Shown here in pieces: positions 1 through 9,091 of a stretch of DNA of 64,000 nt (the stretch's first letter is position 1; every line of letters begins with the position of its first letter). The DNA is from JADJPG01 sp964491875. Lineage in GTDB: Bacteria > Verrucomicrobiota > Verrucomicrobiia > Limisphaerales > JADJPG01. The DNA lies in contig CAZBIC010000034.1 of the NCBI GenBank assembly GCA_964491875.1, positions 1 through 64,000 of the forward strand, read 5' to 3'. A program made the translations under genes and the position numbers. A model generated the notes under the pieces. That model had not been told where the DNA came from. It worked only from the letters and a program-made list of their open reading frames with translations, and did not search any database.

Positions 1-299
1 CGATCAACAACAACATCCAGCGCGCTCAGGCCATCATCAACGAGATGAACCAGTCGCTGAACATGACTGAAGGCGGCGAGTTTTCCGAGAAGCTACGGGG
101 TCTTTACGACTACTTTGATCGACGTTTGCAGGAGAGTAACGTCAGCAAAACCGAGACTGGGATCGTCGAAGTGATCAAGCATGTCACCATTCTCCGGGAT
201 GCTTGGAGTGAGATGATGCAAGGTGGCGGCAACGTCGACGCGGCGCTTCTCGCCCGTGGCGCGAGCTTGGAGGATCCTGTCGCACAGCGGAGCCCATGA
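1..299 (+). CDS. fliS: Flagellar export chaperone FliS (5' end outside window)
   Basis: This is the C-terminal ~98 codons of FliS, the cytosolic chaperone that binds flagellin and prevents premature polymerisation before export. The open frame already runs at base 3, so the start lies upstream. The visible part carries the FliS pattern: NNNIQRAQAIINEM followed by GGEFSEKLRGLYDYFDRRL and a Trp-containing C-terminal helix (ILRDAWSEM). The stop overlaps the next start by 4 bp (ATGA). The upstream neighbours are probably fliD and flagellin, but they are not visible. Identification is from the family pattern and the adjacent FliT/FlgN-like gene. Confidence 0.9.
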   Translation, partial: INNNIQRAQAIINEMNQSLNMTEGGEFSEKLRGLYDYFDRRLQESNVSKTETGIVEVIKHVTILRDAWSEMMQGGGNVDAALLARGASLEDPVAQRSP

Positions 300-661
300 G
301 CCCGACCGAAGAGCTTTCGGAGTTGTTTCGTCAGTGGCGTTCATTGACGGAAGATGAGGGCGCCGCCATTGAATCCGGCGCATGGAATCAAGTGGAGGGC
401 TGCCAGTCAGCGAAATCCAGGTTGCAGCCAAGAATCACCGAGCTCTCCCAACGGGTGGACGCAGCCGCCCACGACAAGCACTTTCGTCCGATGGTCGAAG
501 AGTTGATGCAAATGGAGCGACGCAATGGAGCGCTTCTGCAACAGAAGCGTTCGGATGCCCGCGAGCAGGAGCAGTCGCTCGATCGTTCCCAGCGCAACCT
601 TCGCCAGATTCAGAAGTCCTACCTCCCGCCAGCGCGCATGCACTGGCAGTCGTACTCCTGA
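296..661 (+). CDS. FliT/FlgN-like flagellar chaperone
   Basis: A 121-residue, almost entirely helical and charged protein that starts inside the fliS stop codon (ATGA overlap), so it is translationally coupled. The N-terminal pattern (LTEDEGAAIESGAWNQVEGC) resembles the helix-turn of FlgN/FliT-type export chaperones, in which short residues alternate before a long coiled coil (about residues 40-110). Proteins of this class hold hook-associated or cap proteins for the type III export gate. The sequence alone does not separate FliT from FlgN. Position directly after fliS favours a FliT-like role (partner FliD). No signal peptide or membrane segment is seen. Confidence 0.6.
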   Translation: MSPTEELSELFRQWRSLTEDEGAAIESGAWNQVEGCQSAKSRLQPRITELSQRVDAAAHDKHFRPMVEELMQMERRNGALLQQKRSDAREQEQSLDRSQRNLRQIQKSYLPPARMHWQSYS

Positions 662-714
662 CGGGTCACTGTTCGTCCACGCGATATTTCCGTCTTCCGC
701 TCGCTGTTTGGCTC

Positions 715-741
715 TTTAGGAGGCCGTCTTTCCGCCGATAG
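715..741 (+). promoter_or_regulatory. Candidate FliA (sigma-28) promoter for the kinase at 773
   Basis: TTTAGGAG, 11 bp, then GCCGATAG. The -10 matches the FliA consensus GCCGATAA at 7 of 8 bases. The -35 is weaker against TAAAGTTT. Predicted transcription start is near 748, 25 bp before the kinase ATG. It shares the exact 11-bp spacing of three other candidates in this window. Confidence 0.45.
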
Positions 742-772
742 TCGTGGAACTGTTACAGGCACGGATTGCTAG

Positions 773-2497
773 ATGGCCGATAAACCCAACTTGCCCGCCG
801 ATACTGACGGAGATGGTGTCCCCGAGAATTCTCCCGGGGAGCCCGGCCTATTGCGAGGCAGGCCTCCGGAACGTCCTTCCCCGGATTCTGATGCGGACAT
901 CCTCCTCCCTGGTCCGACCGCGGACGCGAAAAGTTGGCTCGAATGTGGATGGGCGATTCTGGATGCGAGCGGTGTGGTCACGAAAATGAGTGACGATCTG
1001 GCAGCATGGCTCGAACAGCCGGCTTCCGATTTGTTGGGGCGAAACTTCTGGCATCTGCTGTCCGCTTGCTGTGGAAACTGGAGTGAAACCACGGCGCGGC
1101 TCCAATCCGGTAACGAATCTTTTGACGAGGTGAAGCTCCTGCGTCCCGCAGATGCGTCGCACGGTCCGGAGTGGTTCTCGTTGGAAATCACCAAAACGGG
1201 GAACACCAGCGCTATCCGACTTAGCTCCATTCTTCCTCCGCTTTCGGATCTGGAGGAAGGAGCTTGGGATGAGAGTCTCCGCACGCTGAGCGCGCAACGG
1301 CAGTTGTTTGTGCGACTCCTCCGCGCTGAGGCGCAGTTGAAGACGCTCACGGAGCGCTGGCCGGGCGTGATCTTCAGTCAGCGTTCCGATCTGAGCTTCC
1401 GGTTTGTCAGCGCCAAGGTTGAAGAGATTACCGGCGTCACCGTCTCGGACTGGCAGGCGCGTCCACAGTTGTTTTGGGATGTGGTGCATGAAGGAGATGT
1501 CGAAGAGCTTCGGTTGCAGTTCAAGCAGGCGCGTCAGACAGCACAGCCGGTCACTTGCACGTATCGCATTCGGCATGCCCAGACCGGGCGGATTGCCTAC
1601 GTGCTCGAACATCGGCAGGCCAACGTCAGTCGCGGCGGGCTGCTTCTCGGCTACGAAGGCGTCTGGCTCGATGTCACCCGCCAAACCCTCGCTGAGAAAC
1701 GGCTGAGCAGCGTCGCTTGGAAGGAGACGTTGTCCATTCTGACCATGGGATTGGCGCACGATTTCAGCAATGTGATGGCTGGCATTCATGCGTTGAGTGA
1801 GACGTTTCTGGATCAGGAAGGCGCCGCGCGGGAGCTCAGCGACGGGCTGACACTGATTCGCAAGAACGCCCAGCACGCGAGTCAGTTGGTACATCGGATC
1901 ATCAATCTTCACCAGGGCAAAACGGGTGAAAGGAACTACTACAATCTCAACGAGCTCGCGACCGAGATCGCCGATCTGATTCGGAAGGTCATTCCACGCC
2001 GGATGCAGTTCGTGACCGAGCTCACGTCTGAGCCGCTTCCTGTTTACTTGGATTCCGTGGAGCTTCGGCAGGTCGTTCTCAATCTCGTGCTCAACGCCGT
2101 GGATGCGATGCCGCAGGCGGGGCGATTGGTGCTGCGCACGGCCGGCTTCAGTGAATTGCCACCCATGAGCCAGCGACAGGGAGTTCTGCCCCGGCTGCCG
2201 GCGGCGTGCCTCTCGATTCAGGACACGGGCTGCGGGATCAAGCCGCGCCATCTAGCCTCCATCTTTGATCCGTTCTTCACGACCAAACCGGTGAACAAAG
2301 GTTCCGGCCTCGGTTTGTACAACGCACGGCTCTTTGCCGAGAAACATCGCGGTGCGATCACCGTGGATTCCACGGAAGATGTAGGCTCCACCTTCCACAT
2401 TTGGCTGCCGCAGGCGGACTTCACCGAGGCTGAAACGGAGGCGCGTGAGAACGGGAACGCCGATCTTACCGTCAACAAGAATCACAAGAGTTATTGA
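773..2497 (+). CDS. PAS-domain sensor histidine kinase
   Basis: A 574-residue soluble kinase. An acidic, disordered N-terminus (1-55) is followed by a PAS-like region (about 60-150), a second PAS of the PAS_3 type (about 190-310), a HisKA-like helix with phosphoacceptor His329 in LAHDFSNVMAG, and an HATPase_c domain with N-box NLVLNAVDAM, G1 DTGCGIK and G2 GSGLGLY. The AHDFSN H-box places it with the NtrB/FlgS-like and hybrid two-component kinases. There is no transmembrane segment, so the signal is probably cytosolic. Its stop overlaps the next gene, a receiver protein, which suggests a cognate pair. A candidate FliA promoter lies just upstream. The ligand is unknown. Confidence 0.85.
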   Translation: MADKPNLPADTDGDGVPENSPGEPGLLRGRPPERPSPDSDADILLPGPTADAKSWLECGWAILDASGVVTKMSDDLAAWLEQPASDLLGRNFWHLLSACCGNWSETTARLQSGNESFDEVKLLRPADASHGPEWFSLEITKTGNTSAIRLSSILPPLSDLEEGAWDESLRTLSAQRQLFVRLLRAEAQLKTLTERWPGVIFSQRSDLSFRFVSAKVEEITGVTVSDWQARPQLFWDVVHEGDVEELRLQFKQARQTAQPVTCTYRIRHAQTGRIAYVLEHRQANVSRGGLLLGYEGVWLDVTRQTLAEKRLSSVAWKETLSILTMGLAHDFSNVMAGIHALSETFLDQEGAARELSDGLTLIRKNAQHASQLVHRIINLHQGKTGERNYYNLNELATEIADLIRKVIPRRMQFVTELTSEPLPVYLDSVELRQVVLNLVLNAVDAMPQAGRLVLRTAGFSELPPMSQRQGVLPRLPAACLSIQDTGCGIKPRHLASIFDPFFTTKPVNKGSGLGLYNARLFAEKHRGAITVDSTEDVGSTFHIWLPQADFTEAETEARENGNADLTVNKNHKSY

Positions 2498-2502
2498 CCA
2501 CT

Positions 2503-3777
2503 ATGTCTCACGACACTGCCGACAACGGACTGCATCACATCCTGATCGTGGATGACGAGGATGTGGTGCTGGTCTCGCTGCGCGATACGTTGTTTCGCGA
2601 AGGATACCACGTTACGACCGCTCCGAACGCCGTCGAGGCGCTCTCTCGGCTCAAGGAACAGGCCTTCTCCGTGGTGATCACTGATCAGCAGATGCCGATG
2701 CTCACCGGGTTGGAGTTCCTTGGCTTGGTGAAGGAACAGCAGCCGGATGCGACGCGCATCCTGATCACCGCTGTATTGAGCCTCAACACGGTGATTGACT
2801 CGATCAACAAGGGCGAGATCTACCGCTTCATCGTCAAGCCGTGGCTGCGCGAGGAGTTACTGGTGACCGTGAAGAACGCCGTTCAACGCTACGAGATGAT
2901 CTGCCGCAACCAGATGTTGCAGGCGACGACGCTGGCGATGAACGAGAAGTTGGTGAAGCTCAACGGCGAGCTGGAAACCCAGCTGAAGAAGGTGGCCGAA
3001 CAGAAGGTCCAGCTGGAACAGCTGAATGACGCTCTACACCAAAATCTTCAGCACTCGGTCGAGTTATGCCTGAAAACGATGCAGACGTTCTATCCGACGC
3101 TCGGGAGCCAGGCGCGTCGGGTTTACGAACTTTGTCGTGCGATGGCCGAGGGACTGCACCTGTCGCCGGAAGACCGACAGATTCTGGAAGTCAGCGCCTG
3201 GTTGCACGACATCGGTCTGGTGGGGGTTCCGCGTTCGTTGATCAAGCAATGGGAAGATTCGCCGGGCAGTCTAACCGAGGCGGAGCGGGCCATTGTCCAG
3301 CATCATCCGATTCTTGGTGAAGAACTCGCGAGCTTCGTGAATCCGCTAACGAGTGTCGGGAACATCATCCGCGCGCATCACGAGCGGTTCGATGGCGCGG
3401 GTTATCCTGACAAGCTGGCGGGAGATCAAATTCCGTGGCTCGCACGACTGCTCGGTGTGGCGGTGGCGTATTCCGAAAGCCGGGCGGATGGCGCGACCAC
3501 GATTGAGATGATCAAGCACGGTCGCGGAACGGTGTTCGATCCCGAGGCGGTCCGCGCGTTCCTGCGTTGCCTGCCGCAGGCGACGGTTCCGAAACGGCAA
3601 CGTGAAGTGATGCTGTCCGAACTGAAGCCGGGAATGATTCTCGCCCGCGGCATTTACACTGCGAACGGAATGCTTTTGATTCCGGACGGCCAGCGGTTGA
3701 CCGAGACGTTCATCGACAAGCTGAACAATCACAATCGCGTCAGTCCCATCTCCCAGGCGCTGCTCGTCTACAGCTGA
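2503..3777 (+). CDS. Response regulator with HD-GYP-type output, degenerate metal site
   Basis: Receiver domain (1-120) with acidic pocket DDE and phosphoacceptor Asp61 (VVITDQQMP), a coiled coil (about 135-185), then an HD-GYP-type domain: HD at 235-236 (WLHDIG), HHP near 270, HHE at 292-294 and GAGYP near 298-302. A C-terminal segment (ELKPGMILARGIYTANG) is the module often found after HD-GYP domains. The family cleaves cyclic di-GMP, but the aspartate normally found in the VADxFDA segment is missing here (VAVAYSES), so activity is doubtful. ATG 2503 is chosen. An in-frame TTG at 2494 overlaps the preceding stop and could serve instead. Confidence 0.8.
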   Translation: MSHDTADNGLHHILIVDDEDVVLVSLRDTLFREGYHVTTAPNAVEALSRLKEQAFSVVITDQQMPMLTGLEFLGLVKEQQPDATRILITAVLSLNTVIDSINKGEIYRFIVKPWLREELLVTVKNAVQRYEMICRNQMLQATTLAMNEKLVKLNGELETQLKKVAEQKVQLEQLNDALHQNLQHSVELCLKTMQTFYPTLGSQARRVYELCRAMAEGLHLSPEDRQILEVSAWLHDIGLVGVPRSLIKQWEDSPGSLTEAERAIVQHHPILGEELASFVNPLTSVGNIIRAHHERFDGAGYPDKLAGDQIPWLARLLGVAVAYSESRADGATTIEMIKHGRGTVFDPEAVRAFLRCLPQATVPKRQREVMLSELKPGMILARGIYTANGMLLIPDGQRLTETFIDKLNNHNRVSPISQALLVYS

Positions 3778-3781
3778 TCCA

Positions 3782-6067
3782 ATGTCACCCACACCAGCAT
3801 CCCACTCTGAATCTACGTCCGGCGAGGCGATGATTCCATCCGTCTGGTGGCAACACTTGTTCGGAGATTCTGACGATCCGCAGCTGGTCTGTGACCGGGA
3901 TGGCGTGGTGTGTGAGGTGAATCGTCGCGCCGCGGAACGTTTTCATCTGTCCGTGGGTGCGCGGGTGTTGCAATGCCCCATGCTCGCGCCCGGCGCGGCG
4001 GCCCAGTTGAGGGAGGCGTTGGGGCGCGGCACGGAGAAAGCAGAGACGTTGGGCACGGTGGGAATCACTTGTGCGGAGGGGACGTGTCTGGTGGCCGATC
4101 TTCAGGTTGTCCCATTGGATTCACGGCGCTGGCTCCTGGTGATTCGCGATGCCAGCCGGCGGTGGCGTTTGGAAACTCATACGCAACGTCTCGTCGCGGC
4201 GATCGATTCCACGCCGGATGTGGTGGTGCTGACGGATGCGCAGTTCCGCGTGACGTTTGTGAACCCCGCGTTCGAAGGCGCGACGGGCTACTCGATCGAA
4301 GAGGCGTTGGGCAAGCCGGTGGATTTTTGTCAGGCCTCAATGGAGTCGCCAAAGACTCGCGAGTATCAGGACGGTGTGGCGCGTGGCGCGGACTGGGTGG
4401 GCGAGCTCACGATGGTCCGCAAGGATGGTTCCCAGTTCCCGGTCGAGATGACGTTCTCCCCGATTCACAATCATCAGGGAGAATTGATCGGAGCGGTCGC
4501 GTTCCAGCGCGACATCAGCGCGAGGCGAAAGATTCACGATGCGTTTCTCGCGGAAAAGAATTTCGTGCGGAGCATCATCAACTCCCTCGATGCCAGTCTG
4601 TATACGCTCGATGGAAAGTTCCGGCTCACGCACTTGAATGAAGGCTGGCGCAAGATGCCGGTGGAACACGGCTGGTTGAGGATTGAAGGCGAGCCGCAGG
4701 TGGGACGTTCGTTGCTGGATTACATCCCGGACCCGGCGAAGCGCGCGGAACTGGAGCGTGTTTTCAACCTGGTGCTGACCGAGGGACGTCCGCAGGAATT
4801 GCAGTCAGTGGATGCCGGCGGGCGCCATTGGGTGATGAGCGCCTTTCCCTGGCAACACGAGGGAACCATTCGAGGGTTGATCTACAAGGTGACCGACAAC
4901 TCGGCGTTTATCGGGATCCAAAGTCAGCTCTTTCAAGCGCAGAAGATGGGGACGATTGGCGCGCTGGCGGCAGGCGTGGCACATGATTTCAACAACATGC
5001 TGCTCGCCATCCGCGGCAATCTGAGCCTGGCGTTCATGGACAACCAGATCGCCCAGGAGACCCGCGAACGCCTGAATCAAGTGGACAGCGCGGCCGAGCG
5101 CGCCGTGGGCCTGACGCAGCAATTGCTCTCCTTCAGTCACGCGTCTGAGGAGAAGGTGGTCGTTCTCGATTTCAATGAAGTCATCAAGGATGCGGCGTCG
5201 CTTGCGAAGCGCCTGCTGCGATCGAAGGTGGCAATCAAGTTGAACCCGACCGAGACGGCGTTGAAGGTGCAGATGGACCACACCCGCGCCTCACAGCTTC
5301 TCCTGAACCTGTGCATCAACGCCTACGATGCGATGCCGAAGGGCGGAACGCTGACGGTCACCAATGCCCTGGTCGACATCACTCCTGAGCAGATCTCGAA
5401 GTACAAGTGCAAATCGCACGCGCAGTTTATGCGTTGCAGTGTGGCGGACACTGGCACGGGCATTCCGCCGGAAGTGTTGCCGCGGATCTTCAGTCCGTTC
5501 TTCACCACGAAAGAGAAGGGGAAGGGCACCGGGCTTGGGCTCTCGATTGTCCATGCGGTGGTGAGCAAGGCGGGCGGCTTCATCGAAGTGGAAAGCGCGG
5601 TGAACCAGGGCACGACGTTTAACATTTATCTGCCAATTGATACCGGTCCTTTGACGCGCACCGACACGGATGTCCGCCGGCAGATTCGAAGGGGAACCGG
5701 CCGGCTGCTGGTGGTCGATGATCTGGACCTTGTGCTGGAGTTCGCGGCGAGCTTCCTGAAGCAGGCCGGTTATCAGGTGCTGACGGCCAACAGCGCCGAG
5801 GCGGCGCTAAAAATCCTTGCGCAACAGAAGCTGCCGCTGGACCTCGTGCTGACCGATTACGCGATGCCGGACAAGAACGGCTGGCAGCTGATTCAAGAGA
5901 TCTCCAAGCGCTGGCCGCTGACGCGGTGCATTCTGGCGTCCGGTTATCTCGATGAGGAAGTGAGGGCGGAGATTTCCAAGAACACCGCGGTGCGAATCCT
6001 GAACAAACCGTATGGGATGGCGGAGGCGACGACGGTGGTGGCGGAGATGTTGGGAAAAGCGGGATGA
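3782..6067 (+). CDS. PAS hybrid sensor histidine kinase with C-terminal receiver
   Basis: A 761-residue soluble hybrid kinase. Domains in order: divergent PAS (about 20-115), canonical PAS/PAC (about 135-255, TPDVVVLTDAQFRVTFVNPA), a third PAS (about 262-375), a HisKA helix with His401 in GVAHDFNNMLLA, HATPase_c (about 495-615; N-box NLCINAYDAM, G1 DTGTGIP, G2 GTGLGLS) and a receiver with Asp692 (VLTDYAMP). It begins 4 bp after the HD-GYP regulator and forms a three-gene signalling unit with it and the kinase at 773. The VAHDFNN family often passes phosphate from His to its own receiver. No membrane segments. Target and signal are unknown. Confidence 0.85.
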   Translation: MSPTPASHSESTSGEAMIPSVWWQHLFGDSDDPQLVCDRDGVVCEVNRRAAERFHLSVGARVLQCPMLAPGAAAQLREALGRGTEKAETLGTVGITCAEGTCLVADLQVVPLDSRRWLLVIRDASRRWRLETHTQRLVAAIDSTPDVVVLTDAQFRVTFVNPAFEGATGYSIEEALGKPVDFCQASMESPKTREYQDGVARGADWVGELTMVRKDGSQFPVEMTFSPIHNHQGELIGAVAFQRDISARRKIHDAFLAEKNFVRSIINSLDASLYTLDGKFRLTHLNEGWRKMPVEHGWLRIEGEPQVGRSLLDYIPDPAKRAELERVFNLVLTEGRPQELQSVDAGGRHWVMSAFPWQHEGTIRGLIYKVTDNSAFIGIQSQLFQAQKMGTIGALAAGVAHDFNNMLLAIRGNLSLAFMDNQIAQETRERLNQVDSAAERAVGLTQQLLSFSHASEEKVVVLDFNEVIKDAASLAKRLLRSKVAIKLNPTETALKVQMDHTRASQLLLNLCINAYDAMPKGGTLTVTNALVDITPEQISKYKCKSHAQFMRCSVADTGTGIPPEVLPRIFSPFFTTKEKGKGTGLGLSIVHAVVSKAGGFIEVESAVNQGTTFNIYLPIDTGPLTRTDTDVRRQIRRGTGRLLVVDDLDLVLEFAASFLKQAGYQVLTANSAEAALKILAQQKLPLDLVLTDYAMPDKNGWQLIQEISKRWPLTRCILASGYLDEEVRAEISKNTAVRILNKPYGMAEATTVVAEMLGKAG

Positions 6068-6088
6068 ATTCCTGGGCAGGTTCATCCC
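6061..6088 (+). other. Stem-loop overlapping the hybrid-kinase stop codon
   Basis: GGGATGAA (6061-6068) and TTCATCCC (6081-6088) form a perfect 8-bp inverted repeat with a 12-nt loop, and the TGA stop lies in the left arm. No T-run follows on the plus strand (AAAAATTG), so it is not a classical terminator. It could slow 3'-5' decay or weakly separate this unit from cheA. Confidence 0.35.
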
Positions 6089-6115
6089 AAAAATTGTCGT
6101 TGGGGAGATTTCTCC

Positions 6116-6142
6116 TCAAGGCATTCATGCATCCACCGATTA
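6116..6142 (+). promoter_or_regulatory. Candidate FliA (sigma-28) promoter for cheA
   Basis: TCAAGGCA, 11 bp, then ACCGATTA. Six of 8 bases match the -10 consensus GCCGATAA, and TCAAG matches four of the first five -35 bases (TAAAG). The predicted start near 6149 leaves a leader of about 42 nt. Control of che genes by FliA is the common arrangement in other bacteria. Confidence 0.4.
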
Positions 6143-6190
6143 AGCGTGGAGCACTGATGGTAACGATGGATCGAACAATAGCGAACGAAC

Positions 6191-8470
6191 ATGCCTGAAC
6201 CGACTTCGAACTACCTGGCTGCCCTCTCACAGATTACCGAGAAAGTGGCGGTGGAACTCGTCTACGCAACCCCCGGTCGAGACGATGGACTACTCCCTGT
6301 AAACTCATTGCTCTCCGAGATGGAAGAGATCGGTGCCAACTCACCGCTGCTTTCTCCACTGCCGCAGGCGATCGCGCGTGCGCGGAGTCTTGTGGATGCC
6401 GCGTTCGAGAAGGCCGCCTTCGACGCGGACATCGTTGAGCAACTTCGTGTATGGGTGAACTGGATGCAGCATGCGCTCACGCTGGCCCTGGCCAACAAAG
6501 CGTTGCCTCCACTGCCTGCCGCGTCGGCAACGGCGCAACCTGCCGCTCCGGCCGCGACCGCGACCTCAGCGCCGTCGGCCACTTCGTCGGTTCCCGATGG
6601 TCTTCCGCCAGAGGAAGCGTTGGAGATGAACATCGAGAGCGATGGCGAACTGCTGCGTGAGTTCATCAACGAATCGGGCGAGCATTTGCAGAATATCGAG
6701 CTGGGCGTGTTGACCTTGGAGGAGAATCCAACCGACGCCGATACGCTGAACTCCATCTTCCGCGCGTTCCACACGTTCAAGGGAGGTTCCGGTTTCCTGA
6801 ATTTGATCCCGATGAAGAATCTCGCGCACGAGCTGGAATCGCTGCTCGACCTCGCGCGGAATCACAAGCTCACCGTCAACTCGGACATCATCAACGTGAT
6901 TCTCGAGGGCGGTGATACGTTGAAGAAATTCATCGCGGAGATGACCCAGCAGATCTCCGGCGGCAAGCCGGCCGGCCCGATCGTGGTTCCAGCGCAGGCG
7001 TTGCTCGCGCGCGTTCGCACCTTCCTGCATCATCCCGAATCGGCGACGGCCAGCGCGAAGCTGGCTCCTGCAGCTCCGGCCACGCCCGCACCTACTCAAG
7101 CGCTTACGCCAACACCGGCAGCGGCGATTGCTCCGGTCGCAGCGGCGCCGACTCCAGTTCCAGCGCCGGCGAACGTGTCGGCTCCTGCGGCACCGACGCC
7201 TGCTTCTTCCAGTGAGCCTTCCAAACCCGCTCCGGCGAAAGCGGAGGCGGCGGCGCACAAGGATTCCGGTGCGGCAAAATCCGGCGCGAACGCTGTGGTG
7301 AAGGTGGACACGCAGAAGCTGGACAGCCTGGTGGATCTCGTTGGCGAGATGGTGATTGCCCAGTCGCTCATCGCGCAAGATAAGGATCTCGCGTCACTCC
7401 AGAGCCAGAAGCTGGCACGCAACCTCGCGCAGTTGGGACGCATCACGAATGACCTGCAGCGCACGGCGATGTCGATGCGCATGGTGCCGATTCGCGCGAC
7501 GTTCCAGAAGATGACCCGTTTGGTCCGCGACACCGCGGCGAAGATCGGCAAGCAGGCGGAACTCGTGTTGGAGGGCGAAGACACGGAACTGGATCGAACA
7601 ATCGTGGAGGAGATTAGCGACCCGCTGATTCACATGGTGCGCAATTCCGTCGACCACGGGATCGAAACGCCAGATGTCCGCGTGGCCAAGGGCAAGCCCG
7701 CCTCCGGTACGGTCCAGCTGCGCGCGTTTCATCAGGGCGGCAACATCGTCATTGAAATCAAGGACGACGGTGCCGGCTTGAACAAGGATCGCCTCGTCGC
7801 AAAGGCGATTGAGAAGGGCATCATCAAGGCCGGGGAACAGCTTTCGGAGAAGGAGATTTTCAATCTGATCTTTGCGCCGGGATTCTCCACGGCGGCGGTG
7901 ATCACGGACATCTCTGGTCGCGGCGTCGGAATGGACGTGGTCCGGAAGAACATCGATAAGCTGCGTGGCAAGATCGACATCTCGTCGACACTTGGTCACG
8001 GATCGGTCTTCACCATCTCGTTGCCGCTGACTCTGGCGATCATCGATGGTCTCGTCGTCAGCGTGGGCACGGAGCGTTACATCCTGCCGACGTTGTCTGT
8101 CCGGGAATCCTTCCGCCCCACGCAGGACATGCTTTCCACCGTCCATGAGCGCGGCGAAATGGTGAATGTGCGCGGACGGCTCAGTCCGCTGCTGCGACTC
8201 TACGATCATTTCGATGTCGCGCCGGAATCCAAGGATCCCACCCAGAGCATTGTGGTGGTGGTGGAGGCCGACGGGGCGGATCGCTGTGTGCAGGTGGATC
8301 GTCTGCTGGGCAAGCAGGAGGTTGTGATCAAGAGCCTCGGCGAAACCTTCAAACGCAATCCGTCGCTCGCTGGTGGTGCGATTCTCGGAGATGGCCGCGT
8401 CGGCCTGATTCTCGACGTGAATTCGCTCGTGAAGCTCAGGACCGAATCCCAGGCGACCAAGGCGGCTTGA
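6191..8470 (+). CDS. cheA: Chemotaxis histidine kinase CheA
   Basis: A 759-residue CheA, the kinase that couples chemoreceptors to motor response regulators. An N-terminal segment of about 150 residues has no recognised domain and ends in an Ala/Pro-rich linker. Then come P1/HPt (about 155-265, His194 in FRAFHTFKGGSGFL), a long Ala/Pro/Thr linker (about 275-365) where P2 normally sits, P3 dimerisation (about 370-435), P4 kinase (N-box VRNSVDHGIE near 483, DDGAGLN, GRGVGMDVV near 577) and a P5 CheW-like domain (about 615-750). No clear CheY-binding P2 is seen. It heads the cheA-cheW-mcp-mcp cluster behind a candidate FliA promoter. Confidence 0.95.
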   Translation: MPEPTSNYLAALSQITEKVAVELVYATPGRDDGLLPVNSLLSEMEEIGANSPLLSPLPQAIARARSLVDAAFEKAAFDADIVEQLRVWVNWMQHALTLALANKALPPLPAASATAQPAAPAATATSAPSATSSVPDGLPPEEALEMNIESDGELLREFINESGEHLQNIELGVLTLEENPTDADTLNSIFRAFHTFKGGSGFLNLIPMKNLAHELESLLDLARNHKLTVNSDIINVILEGGDTLKKFIAEMTQQISGGKPAGPIVVPAQALLARVRTFLHHPESATASAKLAPAAPATPAPTQALTPTPAAAIAPVAAAPTPVPAPANVSAPAAPTPASSSEPSKPAPAKAEAAAHKDSGAAKSGANAVVKVDTQKLDSLVDLVGEMVIAQSLIAQDKDLASLQSQKLARNLAQLGRITNDLQRTAMSMRMVPIRATFQKMTRLVRDTAAKIGKQAELVLEGEDTELDRTIVEEISDPLIHMVRNSVDHGIETPDVRVAKGKPASGTVQLRAFHQGGNIVIEIKDDGAGLNKDRLVAKAIEKGIIKAGEQLSEKEIFNLIFAPGFSTAAVITDISGRGVGMDVVRKNIDKLRGKIDISSTLGHGSVFTISLPLTLAIIDGLVVSVGTERYILPTLSVRESFRPTQDMLSTVHERGEMVNVRGRLSPLLRLYDHFDVAPESKDPTQSIVVVVEADGADRCVQVDRLLGKQEVVIKSLGETFKRNPSLAGGAILGDGRVGLILDVNSLVKLRTESQATKAA

Positions 8471-8520
8471 TCTTCCGGAACGTAAATACTGACCCAACTT
8501 TAACCTCGAACTAAGCGCAT

Positions 8521-9045
8521 ATGGCTACCTCAACTCTGGAACCTCAAACATCCTCAACCACGACCAATGCCAACGCCGGCAAATATCTGACGTTCATCCT
8601 CGGCCACGAATCCTACGGGATCAGTGTGCTGAAGGTCCGCGAGATCATCCGTTTGATGGACATTACGTCGGTCCCGCAGATGCCGGCTTATGTGAAAGGC
8701 GTGATTAATCTGCGCGGCAAGGTCGTGCCGATCGTTGATCTCCGAATCAAGTTTGGGCTCGCCCAGGCGGAGTCTTCCGAGCGGACGTGCATTGTGGTGG
8801 TGCAGGTGCGGACCCTGAGTGGCGGTTCGGCGTTCATGGGCTTCATCGTTGACGGCGTTGAGGAAGTCACGAACTTCGCGTCCAACGAGATCGAGCCGAC
8901 GCCGGACTTTGGATCCAAGCTGGATACGGACTACATCCTCGGCATGGCCAAGATTCGGGGCAAGGTGAAGACCCTGCTCGACATTGATCGTTTGCTCACG
9001 TCCGAGACGCTGGAGCAGCTGACTCAAGCGGCGCAGGCGGCGTAA
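8521..9045 (+). CDS. cheW: Chemotaxis coupling protein CheW
   Basis: A 174-residue adaptor with a single CheW (SH3-like) domain covering about residues 20-165. It links the receptor tips to CheA P5. Characteristic segments are KYLTFILGHESYGISVLKV, VKGVINLRGKVVPIVDL and ERTCIVVV. The first 20 residues are a Ser/Thr-rich tail. It lies 50 bp after cheA and 46 bp before the first receptor gene. It is clearly paralogous to the CheW at 19575: the two share the GVINLRGK block, the ERTCIVVVQVR block and the YILGMAKI block. That suggests a duplication serving different receptor pools. Confidence 0.95.
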   Translation: MATSTLEPQTSSTTTNANAGKYLTFILGHESYGISVLKVREIIRLMDITSVPQMPAYVKGVINLRGKVVPIVDLRIKFGLAQAESSERTCIVVVQVRTLSGGSAFMGFIVDGVEEVTNFASNEIEPTPDFGSKLDTDYILGMAKIRGKVKTLLDIDRLLTSETLEQLTQAAQAA

Positions 9046-9091
9046 CGAGGGGAAACCGGGGCAACTTCACGGGAACAATTCGAATTACCAC

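Noticed and set aside
848..2251. Long minus-strand open frame opposite the first kinase
   Set aside because: It is antisense to a well-supported kinase, matches no family, and is expected from high GC content. The same holds for long antisense frames over the receptors (9161-10708), flhA (42226-44469) and the AsmA-like gene (61692-63380).
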